The notes: generated by a model from the letters alone, not told the origin. DNA of 64,000 nt from an uncultured Psychrosphaera sp. (GCF_947500655.1 NZ_CANMSK010000012.1:1-64000); one strand, 5' to 3'; positions 19,719-28,519 are shown, numbered from the stretch's first letter. Program-made: numbers and translations.

Positions 19719-20136
19719 TTAATCTATACACCACTTTAACTGAATCCGTTACTTCTGATCCTGGAATATAGGCAATTGCTGATTCAGACATTTTCAAATG
19801 ACTAAGTATTTCATTAATTGACGCCATTGACTCAGGAGGTTTAGCGCGTCCAGAGAATAATAGTCTAGCCCAATATGCGTTAATTTTTCGTTCATTCTGA
19901 TCAACCAGTCTCAAATAAAAATCATTTTTTAATTGTGATTGTTTTGCTAAATCTAAAGGTTTAGCGCTTTTACCATCAGGAAACGTTATATAACGGCCCA
20001 TATAAATATCGATTACTTCTCTTTTAGATAGTTCGCTTATACTATTAGCTTTACTGACAACCACCACTATATCTTGCCCATGACTAGATAAACTAAATAA
20101 TAAAAGAGGTAAGATACTAAGTTTTATTAACTTCAT
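19708..20136 (-). CDS. Small PstS-like periplasmic phosphate-binding-type protein
   Basis: 142-aa exported protein (signal peptide about 1-20, ending SHG/Q) with a short PstS-like domain: LSKREVIDIYMGRYITFPDGKSAKPLDL and SESAIAYIPGSEV are typical of the shortened substrate-binding proteins that accompany sensor proteins rather than ABC transporters. No permease or ATPase gene is nearby. It starts 2 bases after the porin stop and overlaps the cyclase gene, so it likely presents a ligand to the cyclase's periplasmic domain (inference). Confidence 0.85.
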   Translation of the reverse strand: MKLIKLSILPLLLFSLSSHGQDIVVVVSKANSISELSKREVIDIYMGRYITFPDGKSAKPLDLAKQSQLKNDFYLRLVDQNERKINAYWARLLFSGRAKPPESMASINEILSHLKMSESAIAYIPGSEVTDSVKVVYRLNEN

Positions 20137-20138
20137 GG

Positions 20139-21404
20139 TTAAAATACCATATTAGCGCTAAAACTAACTAAATTAACATTATGCTCAAGGTCTACTTGAG
20201 ATAAGTCTTTAAGATCCCATAAACCAGCACCTGATGACTTAATAATATAATGGTCTGCTTGTATTTTAAACACTAGCTTATCTGAGTAATACCATTTAGC
20301 ACCTAAATTAACACTTTCTTGATCCGCACTACTGCGTTTTATTGCTAAGTCTGTATTTGCAATTAATGTATATATCGCTTGAGACTGGGCCTCGGGTAAA
20401 TAAGATAATGACTCTGGTATGACAATCTTTGGAGTGTTTTTCTTATTTTTGGCTGTTGAAACACCGCCAAAATAAGTCATTTCATTAACTCGATAACCAA
20501 CACTTAAGTAAGCACTGGTGTTAGATGGAATGACAGTCCAATCCGACGTTGCAGATCCTAACTCAGCTTGAATTAACCAATGAGTATCGTCGTAGGCGAC
20601 ACCTAATGCTGAATAATTTATTTTATGGTGCTGATATTCAAACCCATGAGCAAATTCAGCAGCCTGAGGCCAAACTCCCGTTGAAGCAACAGAATTTAAG
20701 CCATCAATTAAATAATCAAAAGGAGCCGATTTAAAATTTGAAATATCAGTTCTGGATGCCGAAGCCCTAAAAGTCCATGCACTTTTTATATATACAGCGC
20801 TAGCCGTATATAAATCATCAAATGTAACGGCTAGTGTTTCATTTCCGGCTATTAATTTAGGCGTTGTTTGGCCAACAGAAAACTTAATTCGTAAAAAGCC
20901 ATTATTAATTTGATTATTATATTCAACATCAACTCCGTCATAATGACCTGCGGTTGAAGCAAAAGAATAGTATGCATGTGGAGGCCTAGCCCATAGGTAT
21001 GCGTAACCTACATGATTGTACTCAGATATAAGATAAAGATCGCTATTAAGCCTACCCGCCCTAAATATCCAATTACGTTGTGGACGATAACGTATAAATG
21101 CTAATTCTAAAAAATTATCAAAAGACTTAATTGAGCGATCTTGGTATATAGCTTGAACAACTGCGTCCCAATTATTATTTATGGTTATGTTCGCTTGACC
21201 ACCAAGTAGAGAATCTCGCCTAAATGAAAAGCCTGCCTCACTAGCATTTAGATAGTTAGAGCTAAAACCAATATCAGGATCATCGCTGTAGCTCATTGTT
21301 AAAGTAGCAAAACCACTAAAATCAACATCTAGGTCATCTGCTTTGATCGGACTTGATACAAAAATCATAACAACTGCACATAACAAAATGTACTTAACTA
21401 ACAT
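20139..21404 (-). CDS. Outer-membrane beta-barrel (porin-like) protein
   Basis: 421-aa protein with a signal peptide (about 1-23, ending IKA/DD) and alternating beta-strands throughout (for example DVDFSGFATLTMSYSDD at the mature N-terminus), ending in an aromatic-terminated strand (FSANMVF), as outer-membrane proteins do. I cannot name a specific porin family. The ATG at 21404 has GAGG 6 bases upstream; the longer frame to 21425 has no such site. First gene of the operon with the PstS-like protein and the diguanylate cyclase. Confidence 0.85.
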   Translation of the reverse strand: MLVKYILLCAVVMIFVSSPIKADDLDVDFSGFATLTMSYSDDPDIGFSSNYLNASEAGFSFRRDSLLGGQANITINNNWDAVVQAIYQDRSIKSFDNFLELAFIRYRPQRNWIFRAGRLNSDLYLISEYNHVGYAYLWARPPHAYYSFASTAGHYDGVDVEYNNQINNGFLRIKFSVGQTTPKLIAGNETLAVTFDDLYTASAVYIKSAWTFRASASRTDISNFKSAPFDYLIDGLNSVASTGVWPQAAEFAHGFEYQHHKINYSALGVAYDDTHWLIQAELGSATSDWTVIPSNTSAYLSVGYRVNEMTYFGGVSTAKNKKNTPKIVIPESLSYLPEAQSQAIYTLIANTDLAIKRSSADQESVNLGAKWYYSDKLVFKIQADHYIIKSSGAGLWDLKDLSQVDLEHNVNLVSFSANMVF

Positions 21405-21757
21405 GAATGCCTCATTTATATCCAAGTTTAATTTAGGGCTGCTTAATTATCTCAGCAATCAAAACAGCTTTGACCATCGGACTATAGTTCATATTGAAGC
21501 TTTATATCAAAAACTCAATAAACCTATTTATTACTCACCCCCTACTTAGTCTAGTTTACCGGTATTCATAAACAAGTTTGCTCTGTTTTTAATAGATTAA
21601 ACTAATAATTTAGAGGAGAGATACTACCATAAGTTCCAATTCCTGGGTAAGAGCTTGATTAAACCACCAAGACTCAGAGAAAAGCGAATAATTAAAGTGA
21701 GTTTCTATGTTAAAGATGATTGAAAATCAACTGTTCTGACCCTATTGGTTTAAAAGC
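21405..21757. other. Intergenic region between esterase and porin operon
   Basis: No convincing gene on either strand. It must contain the promoter for the leftward porin operon. A purine-rich run (AGAGGAGAG, near 21612) resembles a ribosome binding site but no ORF follows it. No clear hairpin terminator for the esterase gene's end was found here. Confidence 0.4.
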
Positions 21758-22432
21758 TTAAGCAAGTAATCGAGCTTGTAACCATGATGAGATATCCGCG
21801 AGTTGCTCTGGTAATACAGAATGTTCCATTGGATAGCTTTGCCAAGTTACATTATATTTAGCAGCATTAAGTAAATGGTTTGCTATTTTACCTGCACTGA
21901 TAGGAACAACACCGTCCTGCTCACCATGATTTTGCAAAATAGGAGTATCTGCATTAGCGCTATGGCATTGCTCTGGTAGTTTATCTGCTGTCGGTAAATA
22001 ACACGACAGCGCTAAAATACCTGCCAAGCTATGTTCAAAACGTAAAGCAGTAAATAAACTCAAAACACCACCTTGACTAAAGCCGGCTAAAACAATCTTT
22101 TTTGCAGGTATGCCAGAGTCAATTTGCTCTTGAATTAAGTCCTTAACCAGTTTCTCAGACGTTAACACACCTTCTATATCAGCACGATTATGTAAATCCA
22201 TACTTTTAATGTCATACCAAGAACGCATTACATAACCTTGATTTATCGTAACCGCTTGCTCTGGGGCGTGAGGAAAAACAAAACGAATTCCATGGTTTTC
22301 CGGTAAAGCTAATACTGGCACAATTGGAGCAAATCCAGCACCTGAGTCTCCTAATCCATGTAACCATATTACACAGGAAGTCGCTGGGGATTTTGGTTCA
22401 ATAGTAATTCGTTCAAGTAACGTTGTTGGCAT
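21758..22432 (-). CDS. Carboxylesterase / acyl-thioesterase-like alpha/beta hydrolase (phospholipase/carboxylesterase family)
   Basis: 224-aa cytosolic serine hydrolase of the lysophospholipase/acyl-protein-thioesterase type. The oxyanion-hole segment VIWLHGLGDSGAGF is near residue 20, the nucleophile in GFSQGG near 117, the acid in HGEQDGVVP near 170 and the His in MEHSVLP near 202, a complete catalytic triad. The frame is open to a TTG at 22441; the ATG at 22432 fits the family's usual start, although neither has a strong ribosome binding site. Physiological substrate unknown. Confidence 0.9.
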   Translation of the reverse strand: MPTTLLERITIEPKSPATSCVIWLHGLGDSGAGFAPIVPVLALPENHGIRFVFPHAPEQAVTINQGYVMRSWYDIKSMDLHNRADIEGVLTSEKLVKDLIQEQIDSGIPAKKIVLAGFSQGGVLSLFTALRFEHSLAGILALSCYLPTADKLPEQCHSANADTPILQNHGEQDGVVPISAGKIANHLLNAAKYNVTWQSYPMEHSVLPEQLADISSWLQARLLA

Positions 22433-22901
22433 AAAATTCAATAATTAATTTGTTAATCAAGGCTACATAATAGCAATGCTTGGTGCTCGTGGCAAAACGG
22501 ACGAACTTTGCTTTACTCTTAAAGCCCCCACACATTTTAGATCTTTAAAAAAGGTACGCTTCACTCTATGGATACTTATTGATTAGCACCAACAGAATAT
22601 AAAACTCTCAAGGCAAAGGTTAAGATTTTATATATCATGGGTTATTACTAGTGCAGAGTGAGTTAAGTCAACAATTAACAAAGCTTCCGCGTCCAGCCAC
22701 CCCCTTAGTTACATCCTTGTAGGTAACAAAGAACAAGGTGTCTTGGTTGATCCCTTCGGACAGCGTTTGTTTGGTATAAATACGGCCTCATAACATAATT
22801 TAGGTAGAGCAATTACACCTCACATGTTCTAAGTTATCTAAATACCAAACAATTCGCTGCAAAAACAAACTCGAAAGATCAACAGGCCCTAAATTCAAAA
22901 A
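22433..22901. other. Intergenic region with a long imperfect inverted repeat and possible gene remnant
   Basis: No intact gene. Two arms read toward each other: GTTGATCCCTTCGGACAGCG continuing to TTTGGTAT (22746-22777) and, as reverse complement, GTTGATC-TTTCGA continuing to CAGCGAATTGTTTGGTAT (right arm about 22840-22882, with ~10 extra bases). On the plus strand 22651-22722 reads as a short open frame starting at GTG (VQSELSQQLTKLPRPATPLV) that ends at a stop, which may be a decayed gene start. Neither reading is proven. Confidence 0.35.
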
Positions 22902-22936
22902 ATAAAAAAACCGATTAACATAAAGCTAATCAGTTT
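22902..22936 (-). terminator. Rho-independent terminator of the chemoreceptor gene
   Basis: AACTGATTA / TAATCGGTT stem with a GCTTTATGT-type loop, followed on the minus strand by TTTTTTTATTTTT. About 30 bases after the MCP stop codon. Confidence 0.85.
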
Positions 22937-22961
22937 TAATTTTGCAACTTATGGTTAAAGA

Positions 22962-24611
22962 CTAACTAGTTTTAAAGAATCCAACTTCTTTATTTAGTTT
23001 TTCTGCCAATTTATCTAACGCAATAGTTGCAGCATTATTTTGTTCTAACGAATGTACTGTTTGTTTGTTGATATCATCAATTTGCGCCATAACATCGTTA
23101 ATTGAACCAATAACGACAACTTGCTCAGTCGCTGTATCTGAAACTAAACTTGCATTTTTAAACGAATTATTAGCATTGTCACCGATTTCTTGTAACAACT
23201 TCATTGCATCTTGTGTCTTAGTTTGACCATCTTGAACTTTAGGTAAGGTATCCTGCATTACCGTTACCGCAGTTGAGGTTTCTTGCTGAACCTCTTCAAT
23301 AGTTGATTGAATTTGACTGGTTGCCTCACCAGTACGTAAAGCAAGTTGTCTTACTTCATCGGCAACTACCGCAAAGCCACGACCAGTTTCACCAGCACGA
23401 GCCGCTTCTATAGCTGCATTCAAGGCTAATAAGTTGGTTTGGTCTGAAATACCGTTGATCACATTAGTAATGCCGCCAATTTGAATAGTTAACGCTTCTA
23501 ATTTACTAATTTGCTCTACAGCCTGTGTAACGATATTTGCTACGTTTTGCATTGCTTCTACGCTTAAAGACATAGACTCAAGTCCATTATTTGCCCTTTC
23601 CACCATACGTTGTGCGTTTGTTTTATTTTTAGAAGCCGTTTCTGCTATATCTGTAATGTTGGCTTGAATATCATTCAGGTTTTCACTAGTGCTTACGGTT
23701 AATTTATCTTGTTCATGAGCCAATAATATTATGTCTTTAGACCCTTTAGTAACCACTGTAGATTGTACTTTCAAGTCATTTGACGCACCTGTAATTTCAA
23801 GCATTGTATGTCTTAAACGTTCCTGCATTTTAGCCATTGTACACATCATACTATTTTCACATGGCGTGACAAATGGCTGGACCAAGTTACCTTGGGCTAT
23901 TTGGGACAACGCCTCAGCCGCAACTTTAGGCTCTGCACCAAGTGAATTTTTAAAGCTGTTAGCTATAATGTAGGCAATTAAAATAGACAGGGCTAATGCA
24001 CTAACCGTTAATACCAACATAGTAGTTTTAAACGTTGATGCGTTTTCTAAAATTTCTTTAGTTGTAATAATATTTTTACTTTCTTCTAAATCAATAAACG
24101 AATTAATGGTACTAAGCCATTCTACAAACAGTTGACTACCACCGTTTTTTAACAACATTAAACCGTCGTTATTTGGCATCCCATTTTGAGTTTTAATGAC
24201 ATTTAGAATTAAGAGTTCGGTTTTTTGTTGAATTTGTTCAAGCTGCTGTAGTATCGAATTCTCTTCACTACTAAACTCGATGCCAGATACTTTCATTGCT
24301 TCCATGTTTTTTTGTGATACCTGGTAAAACTCAGCTAATTCATTGATATTGTTAATATGTATATTTGCTTCTTCTGGACTACTTGATGTTGCCAAATCAC
24401 GAATAGCGATAGCACGGTCATGAACACTGCCACGAAAATTAATCGCATTACGTTGCTTAACTACATTAATGTTCGTCATTGTAGTTAGAGAACTACCGAT
24501 CATATTAACTCGGTAAATACCTACGGTAGTAAGTATTATCATAAGCAAAGTAGTAATACTAAACCCTATCAGTAAACGATTATTAATACTGATGTTATTT
24601 AAAAAATTCAT
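22962..24611 (-). CDS. Methyl-accepting chemotaxis protein
   Basis: 549-aa chemoreceptor. Membrane helices at about 10-31 and 195-217 bracket a ~160-residue periplasmic four-helix-bundle-type sensor ([17 protein letters not shown] is typical of 4HB_MCP). A HAMP segment follows (about 218-275). The cytoplasmic signalling domain carries the conserved hairpin tip [21 protein letters not shown] and [17 protein letters not shown]. No CheR-docking pentapeptide is seen at the C-terminus (ends GFFKTS). The ATG at 24611 has TGGAAA upstream. The gene lies 69 bases downstream of an nrtS-type gene on the same strand, so nitrate/nitrite-related chemotaxis is conceivable. Confidence 0.93.
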   Translation of the reverse strand: MNFLNNISINNRLLIGFSITTLLMIILTTVGIYRVNMIGSSLTTMTNINVVKQRNAINFRGSVHDRAIAIRDLATSSSPEEANIHINNINELAEFYQVSQKNMEAMKVSGIEFSSEENSILQQLEQIQQKTELLILNVIKTQNGMPNNDGLMLLKNGGSQLFVEWLSTINSFIDLEESKNIITTKEILENASTFKTTMLVLTVSALALSILIAYIIANSFKNSLGAEPKVAAEALSQIAQGNLVQPFVTPCENSMMCTMAKMQERLRHTMLEITGASNDLKVQSTVVTKGSKDIILLAHEQDKLTVSTSENLNDIQANITDIAETASKNKTNAQRMVERANNGLESMSLSVEAMQNVANIVTQAVEQISKLEALTIQIGGITNVINGISDQTNLLALNAAIEAARAGETGRGFAVVADEVRQLALRTGEATSQIQSTIEEVQQETSTAVTVMQDTLPKVQDGQTKTQDAMKLLQEIGDNANNSFKNASLVSDTATEQVVVIGSINDVMAQIDDINKQTVHSLEQNNAATIALDKLAEKLNKEVGFFKTS

Positions 24612-24680
24612 TTTATTTCCAATTTAAAGTGGGCGAATTAAGTCATTCCAAAGATGAGATGCTTGTTGTAATACTTATAC

Positions 24681-24923
24681 TTATTTTGTTTCTATTTTTG
24701 CTAATATGCTGGAATATAGTGATACACAAAAAGGGACTATGTAGGTAAGGATAACTTTAAACCAGTTCAGCTCTGCAGCATCAAAAAAAGCCTCTCCTTG
24801 ATTGATTAAGGTCAAAATTGTTCCAACAACAATACTGATAATAACGGCGGTTTTAATTTGTTTTTTAGTGATAGCTGTACTGATGTTCAATGATTGCTCG
24901 ATAGTTTGTTGAATTGCCCCCAT
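24681..24923 (-). CDS. nrtS: NrtS-type nitrate/nitrite transporter
   Basis: 80-aa membrane protein with two hydrophobic helices (about 24-42 and 54-75). The sequence TAVIISIVVGTILTLINQGE and the second-helix pattern WFKVILTYIVPFCVSLYSS match the small NrtS nitrate/nitrite transport family as I remember it. It precedes the chemoreceptor gene on the same strand with a 69-base gap, so co-transcription is plausible. The ribosome binding site before the ATG is weak. Confidence 0.75.
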   Translation of the reverse strand: MGAIQQTIEQSLNISTAITKKQIKTAVIISIVVGTILTLINQGEAFFDAAELNWFKVILTYIVPFCVSLYSSILAKIETK

Positions 24924-25278
24924 TCACTTTAGGTTAAAACTGTGGCTTTTGTAAACCTACTAATCATTCTTTTATATTCAATTTCGTTTTGAAAGTTAAA
25001 TCAAAGTGGCTATGAGCCATTAAATATAGAATTTAACAACCTGTGTAATAGTGAATTACTTTTATTTAATTTGCTCTTCCCCCCTTTTAATTTCCGGTAA
25101 AGCACCAACCATATAAGTAGAAGTTAACTTTATTCATTAACTTAATTATTTTATTGCCAAGATTTTGATTTTAATATCTATTTCTTGACTGATTTTTGAA
25201 ATTAGATTTTTAAACTAACCATAAACTAAATACTAAGAAGGATATAACTACTTCTTTGTTTAGTAGGAGACTAATGTT
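24924..25278. other. Divergent intergenic region, nrtS / 3-hydroxyacyl-CoA dehydrogenase
   Basis: Very AT-rich, no gene seen. It should carry the leftward promoter of nrtS-MCP and the rightward promoter of the dehydrogenase gene. A good ribosome binding site (TAGGAGAC, 25264-25271) serves the rightward gene. Confidence 0.4.
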
Positions 25279-26175
25279 ATGAAATATAAAAATGTAACTG
25301 TGGCTGGAAGTGGTGTTTTAGGGTATCAAATTGCTTTTCAGTCGGCCTTTCATGGGTTTAATGTAACGGTTTATGACATCAACGATGATATTTTGGAAAA
25401 GGCAAAAACAAAATTTCAAACGTTAAGTGAGGCGTTTAAAGTAGATTTAAATGCAACTCAAGAGCAACTAGATCAGGCATATAAAAATTTAACTTACACG
25501 TCGGATTTGAAAGAGTCCGTTAAAAATGCGGATCTGCTCATTGAGGCGGTTCCTGAAAGTCCTGAGATAAAAATAGATTTCTATCAAAAGTTAGCTCAAG
25601 TTGCTCCAGCAAAAACAATTTTTGCAACCAATTCGTCAACCCTTCTTCCGAGCCAATTAGCCGACGCCACAGGAAGACCAACTCAGTTTGTAGCCTTGCA
25701 TTTTGCTAATAATATTTGGACCCATAATACAGCCGAAATAATGGGTCACCCGACAACAGACCCTAAGGTGTTTGAGGAAGTAGTGGAGTTTGGTAAAGCA
25801 ATAGGAATGTTGACCTTACCACTAAACAAAGAGCAGCCTGGATATATTTTAAATTCACTGTTAGTGCCTTTACTATCAGCTGGCTTGGATTTACTTATCA
25901 AAGAAGTTGCAACACCTGAAACAATTGATAAAACATGGATGAAAGCCACAGGCGCCCCAATTGGGCCATTTGCAATATTAGATACGGTTGGTATTACAAC
26001 TGCATATAATATTAATCAATTATCAGCAGCCAAAACAAAAGATCCACTTAAAATTAAAACAGTAGAGTACTTAAAAGAAAACTTTATTGATAAAAATAAA
26101 CTAGGTGTTTCTACTGGTGAAGGTTTTTATAGATACCCAAACCCTGCTTACTTGGAACCTGATTTTTTAAAGTAA
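25279..26175 (+). CDS. 3-hydroxyacyl-CoA dehydrogenase family protein
   Basis: 298-aa NAD-dependent dehydrogenase. The N-terminal Rossmann domain shows VAGSGVLGYQIAFQSAFHG (GxGxxG) with an acidic residue ending strand 2 (VTVYDIND), and ATNSSTLLPSQLADATGRP followed by the conserved His in VALHFANNIW. The C-terminal helical domain (about 185-298) has EQPGYILNSLLVPLLSAGL and a GEGFYRYPNP tail motif typical of the family. The usual HFFNP motif is replaced by HFANN, so the true substrate may not be a standard beta-oxidation intermediate. It stands alone, divergent from nrtS and convergent with the hydrolase gene. Confidence 0.9.
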   Translation: MKYKNVTVAGSGVLGYQIAFQSAFHGFNVTVYDINDDILEKAKTKFQTLSEAFKVDLNATQEQLDQAYKNLTYTSDLKESVKNADLLIEAVPESPEIKIDFYQKLAQVAPAKTIFATNSSTLLPSQLADATGRPTQFVALHFANNIWTHNTAEIMGHPTTDPKVFEEVVEFGKAIGMLTLPLNKEQPGYILNSLLVPLLSAGLDLLIKEVATPETIDKTWMKATGAPIGPFAILDTVGITTAYNINQLSAAKTKDPLKIKTVEYLKENFIDKNKLGVSTGEGFYRYPNPAYLEPDFLK

Positions 26176-26195
26176 AGAATTAATCGCAGAGCAAA

Positions 26196-26243
26196 AAAGG
26201 ATCAGAGTGATATTAAATAAAAATAATATAACTCTGATCCTTT
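26196..26243. terminator. Bidirectional terminator
   Basis: A perfect 13-bp inverted repeat AAAGGATCAGAGT / ACTCTGATCCTTT with a 22-base AT-rich loop. A T-rich run follows on the plus strand and TTTTTT on the minus strand, so it can end both the dehydrogenase gene and the leftward hydrolase transcript. Confidence 0.85.
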
Positions 26244-26301
26244 CATTTCTTAGCAGCATTAAACAAAGTGTTGCATCGCTTTAGAATTTGTAGCTAAGAG
26301 C

Positions 26302-26340
26302 TAATTTTACTAACTGTCTATCTGTGCGTTGCTAGATTTA
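26302..26340 (+). repeat. Dispersed ~40-bp repeat, copy 1
   Basis: Begins TAATTTTACTAACTGTCTAT and contains CTGTGCGTTGCTAGATTT; about 85% identical to 28132-28171 in the same orientation. Together the two copies bracket the small ORF and the hydrolase gene. Confidence 0.6.
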
Positions 26341-26537
26341 TAAACTTCGAATTTGACTAAAAGCGGTTGACGATCAAATTTGTAGAGGTAGAAATAGTAC
26401 CTAGGCTCAAAAATACCAGAGATTTCTGTTTTATGGTGAAGTACATAAGCATTAGACTCCCCCATTGTTCTTAAATATGACTCCATTTGAGTATTTAGCT
26501 GTTTAATATCTACTGTAGAAATATACTTCCTCAGCAA
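26310..26537 (-). CDS. Uncharacterised small protein, possibly frameshifted at its 5' end
   Basis: 75-aa open frame without a recognisable family or a good start: it opens with TTG and no ribosome binding site. An ATG at 26565, 16 bases after the hydrolase stop, begins MAMLNLFKHIAEEVYF in a different frame that would join this one at about 26520 if one base were lost; the combined product would be about 85 aa. Either a frameshift mutation, programmed slippage, or a later start (ATG at 26486) explains the arrangement. The last ~30 coding bases are part of a short repeat also found at 28132. Confidence 0.4.
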   Translation of the reverse strand: MLRKYISTVDIKQLNTQMESYLRTMGESNAYVLHHKTEISGIFEPRYYFYLYKFDRQPLLVKFEVYKSSNAQIDS

Positions 26538-26580
26538 TATGTTTAAATAAATTTAACATTGCCATATATAACTCTGTTAA

Positions 26581-27981
26581 TTATTGCCCAATCAATCTTT
26601 GATTTTTAGGATAAAAAATACCATGAACTATCCCAGTATATTGAGGGCTACTAATATCACTAAGAGAGACTGAAATTCGTGATTTATTGGCTACCATTAC
26701 AGCATCGCCCGTCGATTTAATAGAAACCCCAGCCATATCTAAACGACTACCACTTATTAACATTACATTATGACCAGATATATTTGCATTAGTTATAGTG
26801 GCAACAGAGCCTTTAAATTCTATTTGATTATCTTTATTAGCAAAACTCAGGTTTTCAATATTAACTACCGAGTCTATGAATTTAAAGCTATCTGCACTGA
26901 TGTTAATCAATTTAATATTGTCGCAATCGTCCATTACAATTTCATCATAATGACCAGAATAGGTTTTATTACGTAACCCTTTACAATTTAAAACACCTTG
27001 ATTTTCACCTGTATTTGGCAAAGTATATTTATCGGTTATCGGCTGGTTAAGAGCTATTTCTAAAGCTCTCATAAACTCCACATTATGACTTTTCATTGGC
27101 ACATGCGCCGCACCTTGAATCACTTGTAAACGGGCATTACGCATTTGCTTATAAAGTACTTTACCGGTACGAATTGGTGCAACATTATCTTCATCCCCCC
27201 AAATAATATTAACGGGTAAACTGATCTGACTAACGGCTTGACTAAAGTCCTCTTCAACCAAACTCAATGCCGCATTCATATTATTTGAATCTGACACTAA
27301 CAAATTCCATGCATAATCATTATTTTGTAAAAAATCGGTTAACAAAGAGCTTTTGGTCGTAACTTCTATCATTGATGAGCTAAATTTATTTGCTCCATCA
27401 ATTAATTTTTGAATAGGTGCTGGTATATAATCGCCAAACTCAAAAGATGCAATGTGCTTAATAAAGGCCGACTTTTCTAATAAACCAGCAGCATCCACCA
27501 AAATCAGCTGTTCAACAGAGTTTTCATATAACTCAGTATAACGTAGAGCAATTGCGCCCCCCATAGAGTGACCAATAACAATCGACTTTCTATTAGTGTA
27601 TTTTTTACTAATAGCGTCTATAACATGGGCATAATTGGTGGGTAAGAAACGTCCTCTGGAACCTGAAGAAAGCGCAAAACCTGGAAGGTCCATGGCTATT
27701 ACACGATAATTTTTGGCAAGGGTTGGAATAACACTAAACCAATCTTTCATCCCTAACTGGCCAAGTCCATGAATCAAAATAATAGGAGGGTTAATTCGGT
27801 CACCAGCCTCTAATACAGCAACTTCACTATTAAAGACAGGCTCATTAAAATAAGATAACTGCCAATTTTCGTCAGGCAGAGAAGTAATGGGTGTAGGTTC
27901 AACAGCTGCTTGTGCTTGTTGTTGGCAAGAGTAAGTTAATACCATCAATAACAACATATACATTGAGACTCGTCTTAGCAT
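26581..27981 (-). CDS. Exported alpha/beta hydrolase with repetitive beta-rich C-terminal domain
   Basis: 466-aa secreted or envelope hydrolase. Signal peptide about 1-25 (cleavage AQA/AV; the Cys at 19 has no good lipobox). The alpha/beta hydrolase fold spans about 35-310: oxyanion segment PPIILIHGLGQLG, nucleophile in GHSMGG, acid in WGDEDNVAP and His in GAAHVP. Residues about 325-466 form an unrelated domain of short regularly spaced strands (NIKLINISADSFKFIDS, IENLSFANKDNQIEFKGS, ATITNANISGHN), resembling a small right-handed beta-helix. I know no standard family with this fusion. The ATG at 27981 has AAGG upstream. Substrate unknown; lipase-like or polymer-bound ester hydrolysis is a guess. 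Confidence 0.85.
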   Translation of the reverse strand: MLRRVSMYMLLLMVLTYSCQQQAQAAVEPTPITSLPDENWQLSYFNEPVFNSEVAVLEAGDRINPPIILIHGLGQLGMKDWFSVIPTLAKNYRVIAMDLPGFALSSGSRGRFLPTNYAHVIDAISKKYTNRKSIVIGHSMGGAIALRYTELYENSVEQLILVDAAGLLEKSAFIKHIASFEFGDYIPAPIQKLIDGANKFSSSMIEVTTKSSLLTDFLQNNDYAWNLLVSDSNNMNAALSLVEEDFSQAVSQISLPVNIIWGDEDNVAPIRTGKVLYKQMRNARLQVIQGAAHVPMKSHNVEFMRALEIALNQPITDKYTLPNTGENQGVLNCKGLRNKTYSGHYDEIVMDDCDNIKLINISADSFKFIDSVVNIENLSFANKDNQIEFKGSVATITNANISGHNVMLISGSRLDMAGVSIKSTGDAVMVANKSRISVSLSDISSPQYTGIVHGIFYPKNQRLIGQ

Positions 27982-28131
27982 CCTTCATCCTTAAAATGTT
28001 TATAACAACATATTTTTGTTGCTTAGATAATATTAACTTTGTTAGTTCATCTAAGCCAGAACTTACTTAAATTACCTTATAAATAAACAGTTTGAGTAGC
28101 AGGGTCTAATACCAACTTTCGTATTTATAAT

Positions 28132-28171
28132 TAATTTACTAACGGTCTAACTCTGTGCGTTACTAGATTTT
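28132..28171 (+). repeat. Dispersed ~40-bp repeat, copy 2
   Basis: Begins TAATTTACTAACGGTCTAAC and contains CTGTGCGTTACTAGATTT; matches 26302-26340 in the same orientation with a few substitutions and two short indels. Confidence 0.6.
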
Positions 28172-28457
28172 TTTAAGTCAAATAGCTTGATTAACCCCAA
28201 AAGAAATTAAGGTAAAGAAAAATATAACTAAATTATTATCCTCCCGCGTCCCCTAACCTACTTTCTTTAGAGCAGAGTTTAACTAACTTCATTAATTGGC
28301 TTAATTGTAATTCAACCATTATTTTTACAGCCAACTATTTATAAGCAAAGCTGCGTAATACCATTTACTGTAAATAATGAAATTGAAAATACATAGCAAT
28401 TAAAGGGCTTTAGAGAATAATTGAAGCAGCTTAAGTTCCATTCAAACATTATATTAA

Positions 28458-28498
28458 TTCTGATAAACAAATATTGCTGTCCGTTTATCAGAATTTTT
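28458..28498 (+). terminator. Strong hairpin, possible plus-strand terminator
   Basis: Perfect 11-bp inverted repeat TTCTGATAAAC / GTTTATCAGAA with a 14-base spacer, followed on the plus strand by TTTTT. No rightward gene ends nearby, so its role is unclear; it could block antisense transcription into the cassette array or be a remnant. Confidence 0.5.
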
Positions 28499-28519
28499 AA
28501 CGACCAATTTATGTATGTG

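Larger units (their letters stand above)
27982..28519. other. Gene-free region between hydrolase gene and the integron array
   Basis: No ORF of credible quality on either strand. It holds the hydrolase promoter, the second copy of a ~40-bp repeat (28132-28171) and a strong hairpin (28458-28493). It is just beyond the decayed distal end of the cassette array. Confidence 0.5.
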
